From assembly GCA_017552705.1 (NCBI GenBank), contig JAFZOY010000045.1:1-64000 (forward strand): 64,000 nucleotides of DNA, given 5' to 3'. The position numbers and the translations under genes were made by a program. A model generated the notes under the pieces. That model saw only the letters and a program-made list of their open reading frames with translations. It searched no databases and was not told the origin of the DNA. This DNA comes from Bacteroidales bacterium (lineage in GTDB: Bacteria > Bacteroidota > Bacteroidia > Bacteroidales > UBA1715). How positions within the stretch are numbered: position 1 is the first letter of the stretch; the number at the start of each line of letters is the position of its first letter. Of the stretch, positions 10,346 through 20,113 are shown piece after piece.

Positions 10346-10675
10346 ATGGCAGATAATAAGTATAAACTTCAAGTTGCTGATTTGCAAGACCTAATAAAAC
10401 CAATGGGTTATTGTATCGCATCCGACAGAATTACTGTTGACGGGGAAAAGGTCGGCTTTATGTACCGCGAGGAAAAGGAAGACGAGGATGATAGCGGGTG
10501 GCGTTTCCTTTCGGGGGATGAGACAGACGAATATCTTGATGACCAACAGCATTTTATGATGTTCGATGTGAACTACATCGCAAATCTCGATCCTGCAATC
10601 ATTCCGTATCTAAAATGGAAAAAAGGTTCGGAATTCGAGCGTGTCGCGGGAACAGACACATTTGCGAAATATTAA
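10346..10675 (+). CDS. DUF2185 (Imm33-like) domain protein
   Basis: Small cytoplasmic acidic protein of 109 residues with the family signature GYCIASDRI, then GFMYREEKEDEDDSGWRF and LSGDETDEYLDD. DUF2185 proteins are widespread. Relatives of this fold occur as immunity proteins in polymorphic toxin loci (Imm33), but no toxin gene is near here, so a housekeeping or unknown role is more likely. It is a single gene with its own promoter and ends at a strong hairpin terminator. Confidence 0.85.
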   Translation: MADNKYKLQVADLQDLIKPMGYCIASDRITVDGEKVGFMYREEKEDEDDSGWRFLSGDETDEYLDDQQHFMMFDVNYIANLDPAIIPYLKWKKGSEFERVAGTDTFAKY

Positions 10676-10677
10676 AT

Positions 10678-10711
10678 AAAAAAGCCTTCCCGTTTTCGAG
10701 AAGGCTTTTTT
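10678..10711. terminator. Bidirectional hairpin terminator
   Basis: A-run and GCCTTC on the left pair with GAAGGC and a T-run on the right around a short loop. It works in both directions between the convergent DUF2185 gene and the membrane protein gene. Confidence 0.85.
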
Positions 10712-10730
10712 GTATGAAGTATTCTAACGA

Positions 10731-11546
10731 TTATTCTTCTACAGATTCTTCAACTTCTTGTTCTTCTGCTTCGGTAGATTCTTCAACGGCAGCTGGTTCT
10801 TCAGTTGCTGGAGCCTCAACAGCTTCTTTTTCGTGACGTTTTAGGCAAGTCTTGCATAAACGTTCTTTTCCAGCTTCTTCAGCTTCCTGTGTAGTTGTTT
10901 GGTGCAATTCTTCTGATTTGTTCAAATGTTGGCAATCCTCATAAATGTGGAATACTTTTCCTCCCTCAGTCCAGAATACTGTGGCAGTTGCTTCTTCCAT
11001 CTTCAAAATCTCCTGTTGTTCTTCTGCTGAATAAGGATTGTAGTCGTAACTGCTGAATCCAGCTATCAACATTGCAACAACGGCAACGATTGTTCCAACT
11101 GTTTTTGTTTTTTGGTCAGCGTTTTTGTTGGTCAACAACAAAATGATGAACGGAATGAATGCGATAGCCGCCATAATTACGCCCAAATTGTTCCACAACC
11201 AGAATGTAAGAGCATTTTTCTCAGATGCTGGGTGGATGTGGTTGGCTTTCTTCCACAACAACGAACCTGCAATCACACAGATGAGGTCGATTACCAAGAA
11301 AACGATAAGAGCTGTGAATGGAGCCATGCCCATAAATAAAACGGCTTCTTCGTCTTCTGCCGGTGAAGGAACGAAACTTGCCTTAATTGCAAGGAACTCA
11401 GCTACAAGAGCCACAATCCACAATACTACGGAACCAATACGAAGTCCTACGGTTGATTGAGCGATTTGTTGTGCTGCTACACCCTTGGTACTGGCTGTTT
11501 TTGCAGCTTCACTTTGAATGATTTTGTGTTCTTTTTTTTCTGCCAT
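10731..11546 (-). CDS. Four-helix membrane protein with C-terminal Cys/His motif
   Basis: I do not recognise a named family. The 271-residue protein has four hydrophobic segments (about residues 35-55, 70-95, 115-140 and 150-165). A soluble tail follows with HIYEDCQHL and, about 30 residues later, LCKTCLKRH. The C/H residues could form a small metal site. The last ~35 residues are almost all Glu, Ala, Val and Thr, and the plus strand there is rich in TCTTC. The N-terminus is Lys/Gln-rich without a signal peptide, so an inner-membrane protein is inferred. It is transcribed alone and shares a terminator with the DUF2185 gene. Confidence 0.7.
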   Translation of the reverse strand: MAEKKEHKIIQSEAAKTASTKGVAAQQIAQSTVGLRIGSVVLWIVALVAEFLAIKASFVPSPAEDEEAVLFMGMAPFTALIVFLVIDLICVIAGSLLWKKANHIHPASEKNALTFWLWNNLGVIMAAIAFIPFIILLLTNKNADQKTKTVGTIVAVVAMLIAGFSSYDYNPYSAEEQQEILKMEEATATVFWTEGGKVFHIYEDCQHLNKSEELHQTTTQEAEEAGKERLCKTCLKRHEKEAVEAPATEEPAAVEESTEAEEQEVEESVEE

Positions 11547-11738
11547 AATACTTTTTGTTTATGCGTGAACCAAAGCCCGCGCGGATTAATAATTTTGTAA
11601 CATTTGATGTAAAAGTAGCAATTGTTTTCTTTTTCTGCAAATATCGGTTGCGAAATTTTTGGGAAAAGATTGCGCTTTCAACTAACGACTAACGTAAAAC
11701 AATATAAAAAGCAATTCTGCAAGATAGTATTTCATGTT

Positions 11739-11770
11739 TTTGCTATTTCTGCTAAAAATTGGTATCTTTG
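11739..11770 (+). promoter_or_regulatory. Promoter of the propeller lipoprotein-CotH pair
   Basis: TTTG at 11739-11742, exactly 20 bases, then TATCTTTG at 11763-11770, a full match to the Bacteroidetes consensus. Transcription should start near 11777, which fits the ATG at 11790 and rules out the in-frame codon at 11622. Confidence 0.75.
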
Positions 11771-11789
11771 GCAAATTAAATTCTTGAAA

Positions 11790-12782
11790 ATGAAACTAAA
11801 TTATATACGTGTAACCGTGTTGTTTCTTGTCTGCGCCGTTTGTTTCGGTTGCCAAAAAAAGGAACAATTGTATTATACCACAGTCGGTACAACTCCTGAA
11901 AAAATCGACATTACAGATATTGCGAGTATCAATGACTCCACATTTTATGTGATTGGTATCGATAAGGAAAATCATACGTATTCGTATTTATGCCATGCCA
12001 AAAATCAAAATACGTGGTCGTTCTCGAAACGATGGAAATCGCTTGACAGATATAGATGTATTGTGTTCGACGAAAATGGTGTTACCTGGTGGTGCGGCGA
12101 CAAAATGTTTTTGAGCAAAAGTTTCGACACGTTGAATACAAGTCAACGCCACTCGAAATTCACATATTGGAATGATTGGCCATCGGAAAAGACAAACCTG
12201 CGGGAGTTATATGTGAAAGATGGCAGACCGTTCTATATGATTGGCACTGACGATCTGCTTTCGGGTAGTTTTTACACATACGCCCATAGCGATTCGGTTT
12301 ACACTAGTTCGAAGAAGCATTTTGGCTTGAATGATATGGTTGTGTGTGGCGATACGGTGTATGTTGCTGGCTACGGCTCAATCCTCCGTGTAACCGACAA
12401 TGGTAATTCTCAGGTTCTCGAAGATATTGGTGGTGAGAACTTTACGCATATTTGCCGTGGCGGAAATTATTTGTTTGTCTGCACGTATTCGGGAAAAATC
12501 TTCCGTTCAGAGATTGGAAGCGGTTCATGGGAGAAATTGACGTCGTTGGGCAAAAATTTGTTGTTCATCGAGGCAAATTCGTTGGGCGATGTGATTGCTG
12601 TTGGTGGTTCGCGTGAGATACTTGTTTCTACAAACTATGGAACTGAATGGTTTGAGGAAAAATATTCTGATGGAAATAAAATTTCGTGTCTAAAACAATA
12701 TGGAGACAATTTCTATATTGGACACGAAAAAGGTACTGTCTTGAAAATCACGCATAATCAACTCCAAATTAATGCAAAATAA
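11790..12782 (+). CDS. Beta-propeller-like lipoprotein
   Basis: Lipoprotein of about 330 residues. The signal is MKLNYIRVTVLFLVCAVCFG followed by Cys21. The mature part is a series of short W/Y-rich beta repeats (for example SGKIFRSEIGSGSWEKL and SREILVSTNYGTEWFEE), which resembles YCF48/sialidase-type propellers, but no enzyme motif is evident. The stop codon overlaps the start of the CotH gene by one base (TAATG), so translation is probably coupled. The two proteins may act together at the cell surface. This is inference from the coupling. Confidence 0.75.
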   Translation: MKLNYIRVTVLFLVCAVCFGCQKKEQLYYTTVGTTPEKIDITDIASINDSTFYVIGIDKENHTYSYLCHAKNQNTWSFSKRWKSLDRYRCIVFDENGVTWWCGDKMFLSKSFDTLNTSQRHSKFTYWNDWPSEKTNLRELYVKDGRPFYMIGTDDLLSGSFYTYAHSDSVYTSSKKHFGLNDMVVCGDTVYVAGYGSILRVTDNGNSQVLEDIGGENFTHICRGGNYLFVCTYSGKIFRSEIGSGSWEKLTSLGKNLLFIEANSLGDVIAVGGSREILVSTNYGTEWFEEKYSDGNKISCLKQYGDNFYIGHEKGTVLKITHNQLQINAK

Positions 12783-15700
12783 TGAATCAAATTAAATCAT
12801 ACGTGTTGTCAGGATTATTCCTGATGGTGGGGATTGTCTGCCATTCGCAGTCGCTTATCCTTAATGAGATTGTTGCCAAAAATGCGACATCCTACGAAAA
12901 TGTAGCGGGTAATACTCCCGATTGGATTGAATTGAAAAATGTTTCGTCATCGGCAATCGATTTGTCGGAATACAGCATTGCCACGGCGAGTACGTTCGAT
13001 ACTCCTATTAAATTGCCAGCTAAACAGTTACAAAAGAATGGCTACTATATTTATGAAGCCGTTTCCGTCAACAACGATGTGGAAGGTTGGGTAACGGTGG
13101 TGGATTATGGGGAAGAGTTCTCATACAAGGTTCCACAAGCCGAAATCAATGGTTGGACCTCGCTTCAATTCAATGATTCTGAATGGTCGAAAGGCAAAAC
13201 ACCCATTGGTTACGGTGAAATCGACGTGGCGACAACAACTACTGATGCGAGGTCGGTTTTCCTGCGGAAAACATTTACGGTTTTGCATGTTGAAGATGTT
13301 GCGAAAATGATGCTTCACATGGATTGCGACGACGGTTTCATTGCATATATAAATGGTACGGAAGTCGCCCGTTCAAATATGAATTCATCAAGTTTCGATG
13401 CTTTTGCAACAACGTACACCGAAGGTGTGATGAGAGACGGCAAGGAACCTCCATCGTATGACATTTCCAAAGAAATTACGAATTTGAAGGAAGGTGAAAA
13501 TGTGTTGTGCATACAATTGCATAATTGTAACGCCACATCATCCGATTTGATTGGTACTCCGATATTGAGCTTGGGATATTCCGTTCTGCGCGACTACTAT
13601 TTTCCGCCTTCAAAGTACATAAGTTTGCCCAGTGGAAGATCGTTTTCGCTTCGGGCTTCGGGCGACACGGTGTATCTGCTGAAAGGTGCGAAAATCATTG
13701 ACAGTATTTCGTGGAAAAATCTGCCCGTTGATGTGTCAATCGGACGTTCGCAAACCGACAACGTTGCATCTTATTATTTTGAGAAAACCACGCCGGGAGC
13801 GGCTAACGGCACCGAAATGTTCACTGCCAAAACATTGGACAAACCAAAGTTTGAATATCCCGCTGGTGTATATCGAAAGAAATTTATGCTGAACGTATAT
13901 TCGTCCGATACAAAGGCTGAACTTCACTATACAATCGATGGCTCTGTCCCTACAAAGGATTCTCCTCGGTTGACTGAAGCGCTTGAAATCAGAAAAAACA
14001 CCAACATACGTGTCCGTGCGTTCCGAATAGGATATTTGCCCAGTGAAGTTGCAACGGCTTCGTATATTTTTTCAATAGATCGGGGTTTGCCAATCGCTTC
14101 GCTTACAGTTGTTTATGATGACTTTTTTGACTACAACACTGGCATTTACGCAACAGGTCCAAATGCAAGTAAGGAAGAACCATATTATGGCGCAAATTAT
14201 TGGCAAGATTGGGAACGGCCAGTCCATCTCGATTATTTCGACGAAAGTGGCTCGTGTGTGGTTTCACAGGATTTGGGTTGTAAAATCGGTGGCAACTGGA
14301 GCCGCGCCCACCCTCAAAAAACACTGAAATTGTATGCCCGTGATCAATATGGAAAAGATGAAATAGAATATCGTTTTTTCAAAGACAAGCCTGTGTCTTC
14401 GTTTCACATGATTTTGCTCCGAAATAGCGGTAACGACTTCAATAACACGCAAATGCGCGATGGAACGATCTCGGAGCTTGCCAAAGAAATGGACATTGAC
14501 CGTCAGGCATATCAGCCGGCGATTGTCTTTATCAATGGGGAATATTATGGCATCCAGAACGTTCGGGAAAAACAAAATGAGCATTATGTTGCCGAAAACT
14601 ATGGCTACGACAAAGATGATATTGACGTGGTGAAAAATGGTTGGGAACTGAAAAATGGCTCGGATGACTATTATTGGGAAATGCGTGATTTCATTGAGGA
14701 TAATGATATGTCGTCGTCGTCAAATTATGAGAAAGCTAAGCAGATGCTCGATATGCCAAGTTATATTGATTACTATGTTCTTGAAACATATATAGTTAAC
14801 GAAGATTGGCCGAGCAATAATTTTGGTTGTTGGCATTCCAACTCTCCGAATACGCCGTGGCGATATTTCTTGTTTGACTGCGATTTCGGGCTTGGTATTT
14901 GGAAACTCGAAGAAAAGGTGAACAAAAATATGCTTGAATTTTGCACCGCCACTAATTCCGATAATTATGCCAATACGCCCGAGGCAACGGCTTTGTTGCG
15001 GAGTTTGATGAAAAGTTCCGAGTTTCGCCGTGATTATATGAATGCAACCGCCGATAGGCTGAACACAACGCTTTCATCGATGAACGTGACGCATGTGATT
15101 GACTCCGTATATGGCCTGATTTCCGCAGAAATGCCTAAGCATATTGAACGATGGGGATTTAATTGGCAGGAAAGCAATCTTTCGAAAATGCGTGAGTTTG
15201 GCGAGCGCCGCGAGGCAATTATGCGGAAGCAAACCGAAGAATTTTTCTCGACAAACGGTAGTTACAAGTTGACTTTGAATATTTCGGAAAATGGAGCGGG
15301 AAAAATCCATTTGAACACAATAGATGTTGCAGGTTTTCCGTGGTCGGGAAAATATTTCAAAAACAACACAATTTTTCTGACTGCGATTCCAAATCCGGGC
15401 TATGAATTTGTCCGTTGGGAAGGCGCTGTGGAATCCGAAAATATCTCAATATCTGTTATTACTGATGCTGCTACCGAGTTGACGGCAGTGTTCAACTACG
15501 TGGGCAATGAACCGAATGTACAATTTACCGAGGTGTATTATCACGCGTTCCGCGATGGTGAAACCAAATGGATAGAACTTTTTAACGGTGGCACCTCAGA
15601 GGTTGATTTGTCGGGTTATACAATCAAACTCGACCGATATAATCAGCAATTTGTGGTTCCCGAAGGTGTAACGATTGAATCAGGCGAGTATCTTGTATTC

Positions 15701-16672
15701 GCAAATTCAGCAGAATCAATGCAATTGCAATATCCTGATATTCATGTTGTTGGTAATTTGCATTTTGATTTCCCTAAGGATTTTGCAACAATTGTTCTTT
15801 CCGATGTGCATGGTTGCAATGTCGCTGAATTTTCGTATAGTGAATCGTTCCCACATGCCCGAAAAGCTGATGGCTATGGATTTTCTTGTGAATTGATTGG
15901 CGATGAGTGGTTTGCACCATCGTTTGGCGGTACTCCTGGTGCAAAAAATGACGAAGCCTATGTGTTTCCAACGTGCCAATGCAATTTGGTGATAAATGAA
16001 GTTAATTATGCTTCAGCGGATTTTGCCGATGCTGGCGATTGGATTGAACTTTACAATCCACGGGAATCTTCAACCATAAATTTGCAGAATTTTATGATTC
16101 TCGACAAACGGGGAAATATTTCGGTAATCTACGACAAGATTTTGGTTGAACCTGGCGAATATGTCGTTTTGGTTGATAACATGCAGAAATTCAAGACAAT
16201 ATATCCCAATGTGAAATGCTACCAAGTGGATTTGTCGTTAAATAAATTTATTGATGAGATTCATTTGTATAATTCGTACGAATATTTAGAAGACGAGATG
16301 TCGTATTCAATGTTCGACCCCAATATGACTACAATGGCGTTTGAAACGGGAAAAACACTAGCTTTGACGGATCCTAATAGCGATAATTCCAAACCAGAAA
16401 ATTGGAGGGCAGAACAACGATATGGTTCGCCAGGGGCTGCAAACCAAACTGGCGTACACGATATGCAATCAAGTTTGGTTGAAATCTATTCTCTGGGACA
16501 TACAATTTATGTGAAAAATGCCGCCCAATCCGACGTGAAGGTTTACGATAGCCTTGGTCAGTTGGTGGCTTACATGAATTCCTGTCAACAGGAAGAACAG
16601 TTCACGGTTGACCAAATTGGGGTATATCTTGTGAAAGTGGGAACGATTGCACGTATGGTGGTTGTGAAATGA
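12782..16672 (+). CDS. CotH-kinase / lamin-tail T9SS surface protein
   Basis: Secreted protein of 1296 residues. After the signal peptide (residues 1-22) come a lamin-tail domain (SLILNEIVAKNAT onward), a beta-sandwich, a chitobiase-like C-terminal module near 375-430 (LHYTIDGSVPT) and a CotH domain near 435-760. The CotH domain has KTLKLYARDQYG, FINGEYYGIQNVREKQNEH and the DCDFG metal site. Two more lamin-tail domains follow (FTEVYYHAFRDGETKWIEL and INEVNYA), then a type A T9SS sorting domain ending MVVVK. CotH domains are atypical kinases. Related multidomain proteins occur in Bacteroidetes and Firmicutes polysaccharide-degrading species. The substrate is unknown. Confidence 0.88.
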   Translation: MNQIKSYVLSGLFLMVGIVCHSQSLILNEIVAKNATSYENVAGNTPDWIELKNVSSSAIDLSEYSIATASTFDTPIKLPAKQLQKNGYYIYEAVSVNNDVEGWVTVVDYGEEFSYKVPQAEINGWTSLQFNDSEWSKGKTPIGYGEIDVATTTTDARSVFLRKTFTVLHVEDVAKMMLHMDCDDGFIAYINGTEVARSNMNSSSFDAFATTYTEGVMRDGKEPPSYDISKEITNLKEGENVLCIQLHNCNATSSDLIGTPILSLGYSVLRDYYFPPSKYISLPSGRSFSLRASGDTVYLLKGAKIIDSISWKNLPVDVSIGRSQTDNVASYYFEKTTPGAANGTEMFTAKTLDKPKFEYPAGVYRKKFMLNVYSSDTKAELHYTIDGSVPTKDSPRLTEALEIRKNTNIRVRAFRIGYLPSEVATASYIFSIDRGLPIASLTVVYDDFFDYNTGIYATGPNASKEEPYYGANYWQDWERPVHLDYFDESGSCVVSQDLGCKIGGNWSRAHPQKTLKLYARDQYGKDEIEYRFFKDKPVSSFHMILLRNSGNDFNNTQMRDGTISELAKEMDIDRQAYQPAIVFINGEYYGIQNVREKQNEHYVAENYGYDKDDIDVVKNGWELKNGSDDYYWEMRDFIEDNDMSSSSNYEKAKQMLDMPSYIDYYVLETYIVNEDWPSNNFGCWHSNSPNTPWRYFLFDCDFGLGIWKLEEKVNKNMLEFCTATNSDNYANTPEATALLRSLMKSSEFRRDYMNATADRLNTTLSSMNVTHVIDSVYGLISAEMPKHIERWGFNWQESNLSKMREFGERREAIMRKQTEEFFSTNGSYKLTLNISENGAGKIHLNTIDVAGFPWSGKYFKNNTIFLTAIPNPGYEFVRWEGAVESENISISVITDAATELTAVFNYVGNEPNVQFTEVYYHAFRDGETKWIELFNGGTSEVDLSGYTIKLDRYNQQFVVPEGVTIESGEYLVFANSAESMQLQYPDIHVVGNLHFDFPKDFATIVLSDVHGCNVAEFSYSESFPHARKADGYGFSCELIGDEWFAPSFGGTPGAKNDEAYVFPTCQCNLVINEVNYASADFADAGDWIELYNPRESSTINLQNFMILDKRGNISVIYDKILVEPGEYVVLVDNMQKFKTIYPNVKCYQVDLSLNKFIDEIHLYNSYEYLEDEMSYSMFDPNMTTMAFETGKTLALTDPNSDNSKPENWRAEQRYGSPGAANQTGVHDMQSSLVEIYSLGHTIYVKNAAQSDVKVYDSLGQLVAYMNSCQQEEQFTVDQIGVYLVKVGTIARMVVVK

Positions 16673-16770
16673 TGTCGTTATAAATCAAACTATGTCTTGA
16701 AGTTTTAGTGTTGACAGCGGATAACGCACGGAAAAAAACGATTTTTCCTTTTTTTTTTACCGAATTTGTA

Positions 16771-16778
16771 TAAGTTTG
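16771..16778 (+). promoter_or_regulatory. -7 element for the acyl-CoA synthetase gene
   Basis: TAAGTTTG matches TAnnTTTG. A T-rich tract lies where the -33 box would be. It sits 23 bases before the ATG at 16802 and argues against the TTG at 16766 as the start. Confidence 0.55.
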
Positions 16779-16801
16779 CCGACGAACTAACAGAGTTAAA
16801 C

Positions 16802-18586
16802 ATGGAAGTTACACGAATTTTTGACCTTCTTGGTCAAGACAAAGAGCAACAATCCGTTAGCGAATACTGCGACAAAGGTGTTGCTTTGGCTCATAAAGTA
16901 AATGGAGAATGGATAAAATACTCTATAGATGAATATATAGAAAAAGTAAACTACGTAAGCTATGCATTGCTTTCTTTGGGTATAGCACCAGGCGATAAAG
17001 TCGGCATAGTAAGCGGAAACCGCCCAGAATGGAATTTTCTTGATATGGGCGTAATGCAAATCGGAGCAATTCCTGTTCCTATTTATCCTACAATCAGCCA
17101 AGAAGATTATCGATATATTTTGAATCATGCCGAAGTGAAATTGCTTTTCATAGAAGGAAAGGAACTTCGGAAAAAAATTGAACCAATTTTGCCGGAATGT
17201 GCTTCGATACAAGAAATTTTCACGTTTGTGAATCAAAACAGCGGATACCGTTATTTCCAGCAATTGGTTGACCTTGGAAAGGAAAATCCTCAGCCTGAGA
17301 AAGTAGAAGAATTGAAGGCTACCATTAAGCCAAATGACTTGGCTACAATTATTTATACTTCGGGAACGACGGGAAATCCTAAAGGCGTAATGCTGTCGCA
17401 CAATAATATCTTAATGAACGTGAAAAACGTGTTTGAACTGCTCAACAAGGAAAATAGGGTTGTGATGAGCTGTCTTCCGTTGTGCCATGCTTACGAACGT
17501 ATGTTGATGTACGCATATCATTACGTCGGTGCGTCAATCTACTATTCCGATTTAGCCCTTATTGCAGATAATCTCAAGGAGGTTCACCCAACAATTATGT
17601 GTGCCGTACCTCGTTTGTTGGAAAAAATCTACGACAAATTATATATGGCTGGCAAAAAACAGCCTTTTATCACCAAGAAAATCTACTATTGGGCAGTTGA
17701 CTTGGCTACGAAATATAACTTAGACCCAGCAAAACGTTCATGGTGGTATAATCTTCGTTACAAATTTGCCGATAAAATGGTTTATTCCAAATGGAGAGAG
17801 GCTCTTGGCGCGGTACGTTTGAAACAGGTAGTGTCTGGTGGCTCTGCTTTACAGCCACGGTTGGCTTCATTTTTCCAGGCAATCGGCATGGTTATTTTCG
17901 AAGGATATGGTTTGTCGGAAACTTCGCCGGTAATTGCGGTTGCACGCGAAGAGGCTTATACACACGAACCGGGCACAGTTGGTCTGCCATTGCCGGGCGT
18001 TGAGGTTAAGGTTGCCGAAAATGATGAGTTGATTTGCCGTGGCCATAATGTGATGCTCGGCTATTACAAAGATGAACAAAAAACGAAAGAGGTCATCGAT
18101 GCCGAAGGCTGGTTCCACACTGGCGATACGGCAATTATAACCGACAAGGGTTTGGTGAAAATCACGGGAAGAATCAAGAGTTTGTTCAAAACATCTTTCG
18201 GAAAATATGTCAACCCAGAATTGATAGAAGAAAAATTCATGACGTCTCCGTTTATCAACGCGATTGTGGTGTGTGGTGAAAACCGCCAATATCCAGTGGC
18301 TTTGATAGTTCCGGAATTTTCTTGCTTGCGTACGTGGTGCGAGTCGCACAATGTACCATATACGTCCGACAAAGAGGTTGTGAAAAATCCACAGGTGATT
18401 GCACGTATCCAAAAGGAAGTCAAGAAACTCAATTCAAACTTTGCCGACTATGAGCAAGTAAAACGTTTTGCATTGGTTCCCGAAGAATGGACTCCGCAAA
18501 ATGGCCTGCTTTCGCCTACACTCATGGTGAAACGAAAAGTGGTTCAGGCTACATACGCTGAAGAATTGGAGAAATTGTTCAATTAA
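16802..18586 (+). CDS. Long-chain fatty-acid-CoA ligase (AMP-binding)
   Basis: Adenylate-forming enzyme that activates fatty acids to acyl-CoA. It has the P-loop-like TIIYTSGTTGNPKGVMLSHNN region, the GYGLSETSP motif and the GWFHTGDTAII motif, with the hinge in ITGRIKSLFKTSFGKYVNPE. About 594 residues from the ATG at 16802, typical for Bacteroidetes FadD-like enzymes. It is probably cytoplasmic or membrane-associated. It stands alone between its own promoter and a convergent GH43 gene, so the context adds nothing on substrate. Confidence 0.93.
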   Translation: MEVTRIFDLLGQDKEQQSVSEYCDKGVALAHKVNGEWIKYSIDEYIEKVNYVSYALLSLGIAPGDKVGIVSGNRPEWNFLDMGVMQIGAIPVPIYPTISQEDYRYILNHAEVKLLFIEGKELRKKIEPILPECASIQEIFTFVNQNSGYRYFQQLVDLGKENPQPEKVEELKATIKPNDLATIIYTSGTTGNPKGVMLSHNNILMNVKNVFELLNKENRVVMSCLPLCHAYERMLMYAYHYVGASIYYSDLALIADNLKEVHPTIMCAVPRLLEKIYDKLYMAGKKQPFITKKIYYWAVDLATKYNLDPAKRSWWYNLRYKFADKMVYSKWREALGAVRLKQVVSGGSALQPRLASFFQAIGMVIFEGYGLSETSPVIAVAREEAYTHEPGTVGLPLPGVEVKVAENDELICRGHNVMLGYYKDEQKTKEVIDAEGWFHTGDTAIITDKGLVKITGRIKSLFKTSFGKYVNPELIEEKFMTSPFINAIVVCGENRQYPVALIVPEFSCLRTWCESHNVPYTSDKEVVKNPQVIARIQKEVKKLNSNFADYEQVKRFALVPEEWTPQNGLLSPTLMVKRKVVQATYAEELEKLFN

Positions 18587-18600
18587 GGCAACTCACAGCA

Positions 18601-18622
18601 ACAATTTTAGAACTAAAATTGT
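18601..18622. terminator. AT-rich hairpin between convergent genes
   Basis: ACAATTTTAG and CTAAAATTGT form a perfect 10-bp stem with a 2-base loop, overlapping the stop codon of the minus-strand GH43 gene. It could end transcription from either side, but it is AT-rich and has only a weak T-run, so this is tentative. Confidence 0.35.
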
Positions 18623-20109
18623 ATTTCTTTACAATCAAACATCCCTGTCCCTTTAAAAACAAGGAATAGCGGATGTTTGCCGTTTTTAAACGATACTGTG
18701 GTTGTTATTGTTTCCCATTCATTTGATGGCGTTATGGAGAATCTTCCCAAGCAATCGGCGTTTTCTTCTTGATACACTTCTATTACTCCAGAAGCATTTC
18801 CTCTCTGCACTATCGACAATGATGTATTCTCATGAAAATCAAAATATTTGAATCCGATGAGGGTTTTGTCTCCGATTTCGTGGATAAAACGCTCGCTGCC
18901 GTCGTGGTTTACGTTGGGAAACGATTCCGAATAAATCTTATTCGAGCCGTGTGGCATGTTTCCATTGGTGATGTTGCAGGCAATTACCGCAGGATATTTC
19001 CCTTGGGCTTTGAGCGGAGAACCGTTCAGTCCACACGAGGTTATTTCAACTTGTGGAATTGAACCATCTGGCAGTATCACAATCTTTTCGGCGCAAGCCT
19101 GACGGCTGTAATCGGATTTGTGTGTCAAACGGTGGTAGAATACATACCATTCTCCATTGATTTGTTCCACGCTGCCATGCGTGGTTCCTGTCATGTTAAG
19201 GCGATGCGCCTCGGTGCGTCCATTATATCCAACATCGCCGTTTGATACGATTGTTCCGCCAAATAGAAAGTCGTGGTCGGGATAATTACTTGTGGCATAG
19301 CACAATTCGTGGTTTTGCAACGAAGAGTAGATAAAGTAATACCGGTTCCCAATTTTTCTGATGGAACTTGCCTCGAAAAATGGATGCTGTTCAAACGAGG
19401 TTCCTTTTGTTTTATAGGGAATAATATGTTTTGGTGGAACTTTCACGGTGAGCATATCGTCCTCAAGCTCAGCCATAACGGGGCCCATAACACTGTCTTT
19501 CTTTGCCATCGAAATAATTTCGTCACGTGTTTTGCCGAACATGTCCATTTCGCATTTGATGTTGGCCTCGTTATTGAAAAAATCTGCTTCTTCCTCGAAA
19601 GGATATTGGGTGCCAAAGTATAACAGTATTCTTCCATCGTCATTCATCACAGCGGGATCGAACGGTACATAGTCGTGCAAAGGGCGTCCGTCGGGGTACG
19701 AAACGAATCCTAAAAACTCATATTCTCCGGCAGGCTGGTTGCACACCGCTACGCTAATTGGGCCAAAATAGCCGCCAACGCCACGGAATCCCGACATTGA
19801 GTAGTATAGATAATATCGTCCGTCGTTGCCACGAACCACGTCGGGGGCGTACATATATTTTCGGTTTGCATAGTCGGGATCTTGTGCGGCACGGTAGATA
19901 ACACCTTCGTAACGCCAATGTTTCAGGTCGTAGATTGAAGCCGAATATGCTACGTAGTCGAGCATGCAAAATGTATCGCCACCTTCTTTGTCGTGCGAGC
20001 CAAACAAATATACTCTGTCGCCAAACACGTGTGGTTCACCGTCGGGGACGTACTCGTTTAACGGCAAAAACGGATTGAAAATCTGCGATTTAGATGTTGA
20101 ATGTTCCAT
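18613..20109 (-). CDS. Glycoside hydrolase family 43 with C-terminal CBM6-like module
   Basis: Five-bladed propeller glycosidase of the xylosidase/arabinofuranosidase type, 498 residues. Likely catalytic residues are the base Asp23 in PDGEP, Asp90 in MYAPDVV and a Glu near 245 in FFEASSIRKIG. The last ~120 residues form a beta-sandwich like CBM6 (FKYFDFHENTSL to CKEIQF). There is no signal peptide, so the enzyme is probably cytoplasmic and would act on imported oligosaccharides. It starts four bases after the CPBP protease gene. No SusC/SusD genes are nearby. The exact sugar specificity is not readable. Confidence 0.85.
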   Translation of the reverse strand: MEHSTSKSQIFNPFLPLNEYVPDGEPHVFGDRVYLFGSHDKEGGDTFCMLDYVAYSASIYDLKHWRYEGVIYRAAQDPDYANRKYMYAPDVVRGNDGRYYLYYSMSGFRGVGGYFGPISVAVCNQPAGEYEFLGFVSYPDGRPLHDYVPFDPAVMNDDGRILLYFGTQYPFEEEADFFNNEANIKCEMDMFGKTRDEIISMAKKDSVMGPVMAELEDDMLTVKVPPKHIIPYKTKGTSFEQHPFFEASSIRKIGNRYYFIYSSLQNHELCYATSNYPDHDFLFGGTIVSNGDVGYNGRTEAHRLNMTGTTHGSVEQINGEWYVFYHRLTHKSDYSRQACAEKIVILPDGSIPQVEITSCGLNGSPLKAQGKYPAVIACNITNGNMPHGSNKIYSESFPNVNHDGSERFIHEIGDKTLIGFKYFDFHENTSLSIVQRGNASGVIEVYQEENADCLGRFSITPSNEWETITTTVSFKNGKHPLFLVFKGTGMFDCKEIQF

Positions 20110-20113
20110 AAAT

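Noticed and set aside
10346..10675. DUF2185 protein as immunity to a polymorphic toxin
   Set aside because: No toxin or secretion cassette is nearby, and the gene has its own promoter and terminator.
13107..15310. Several short frames inside the CotH gene
   Set aside because: They lie wholly within one continuous multidomain frame and have no domain or promoter of their own.
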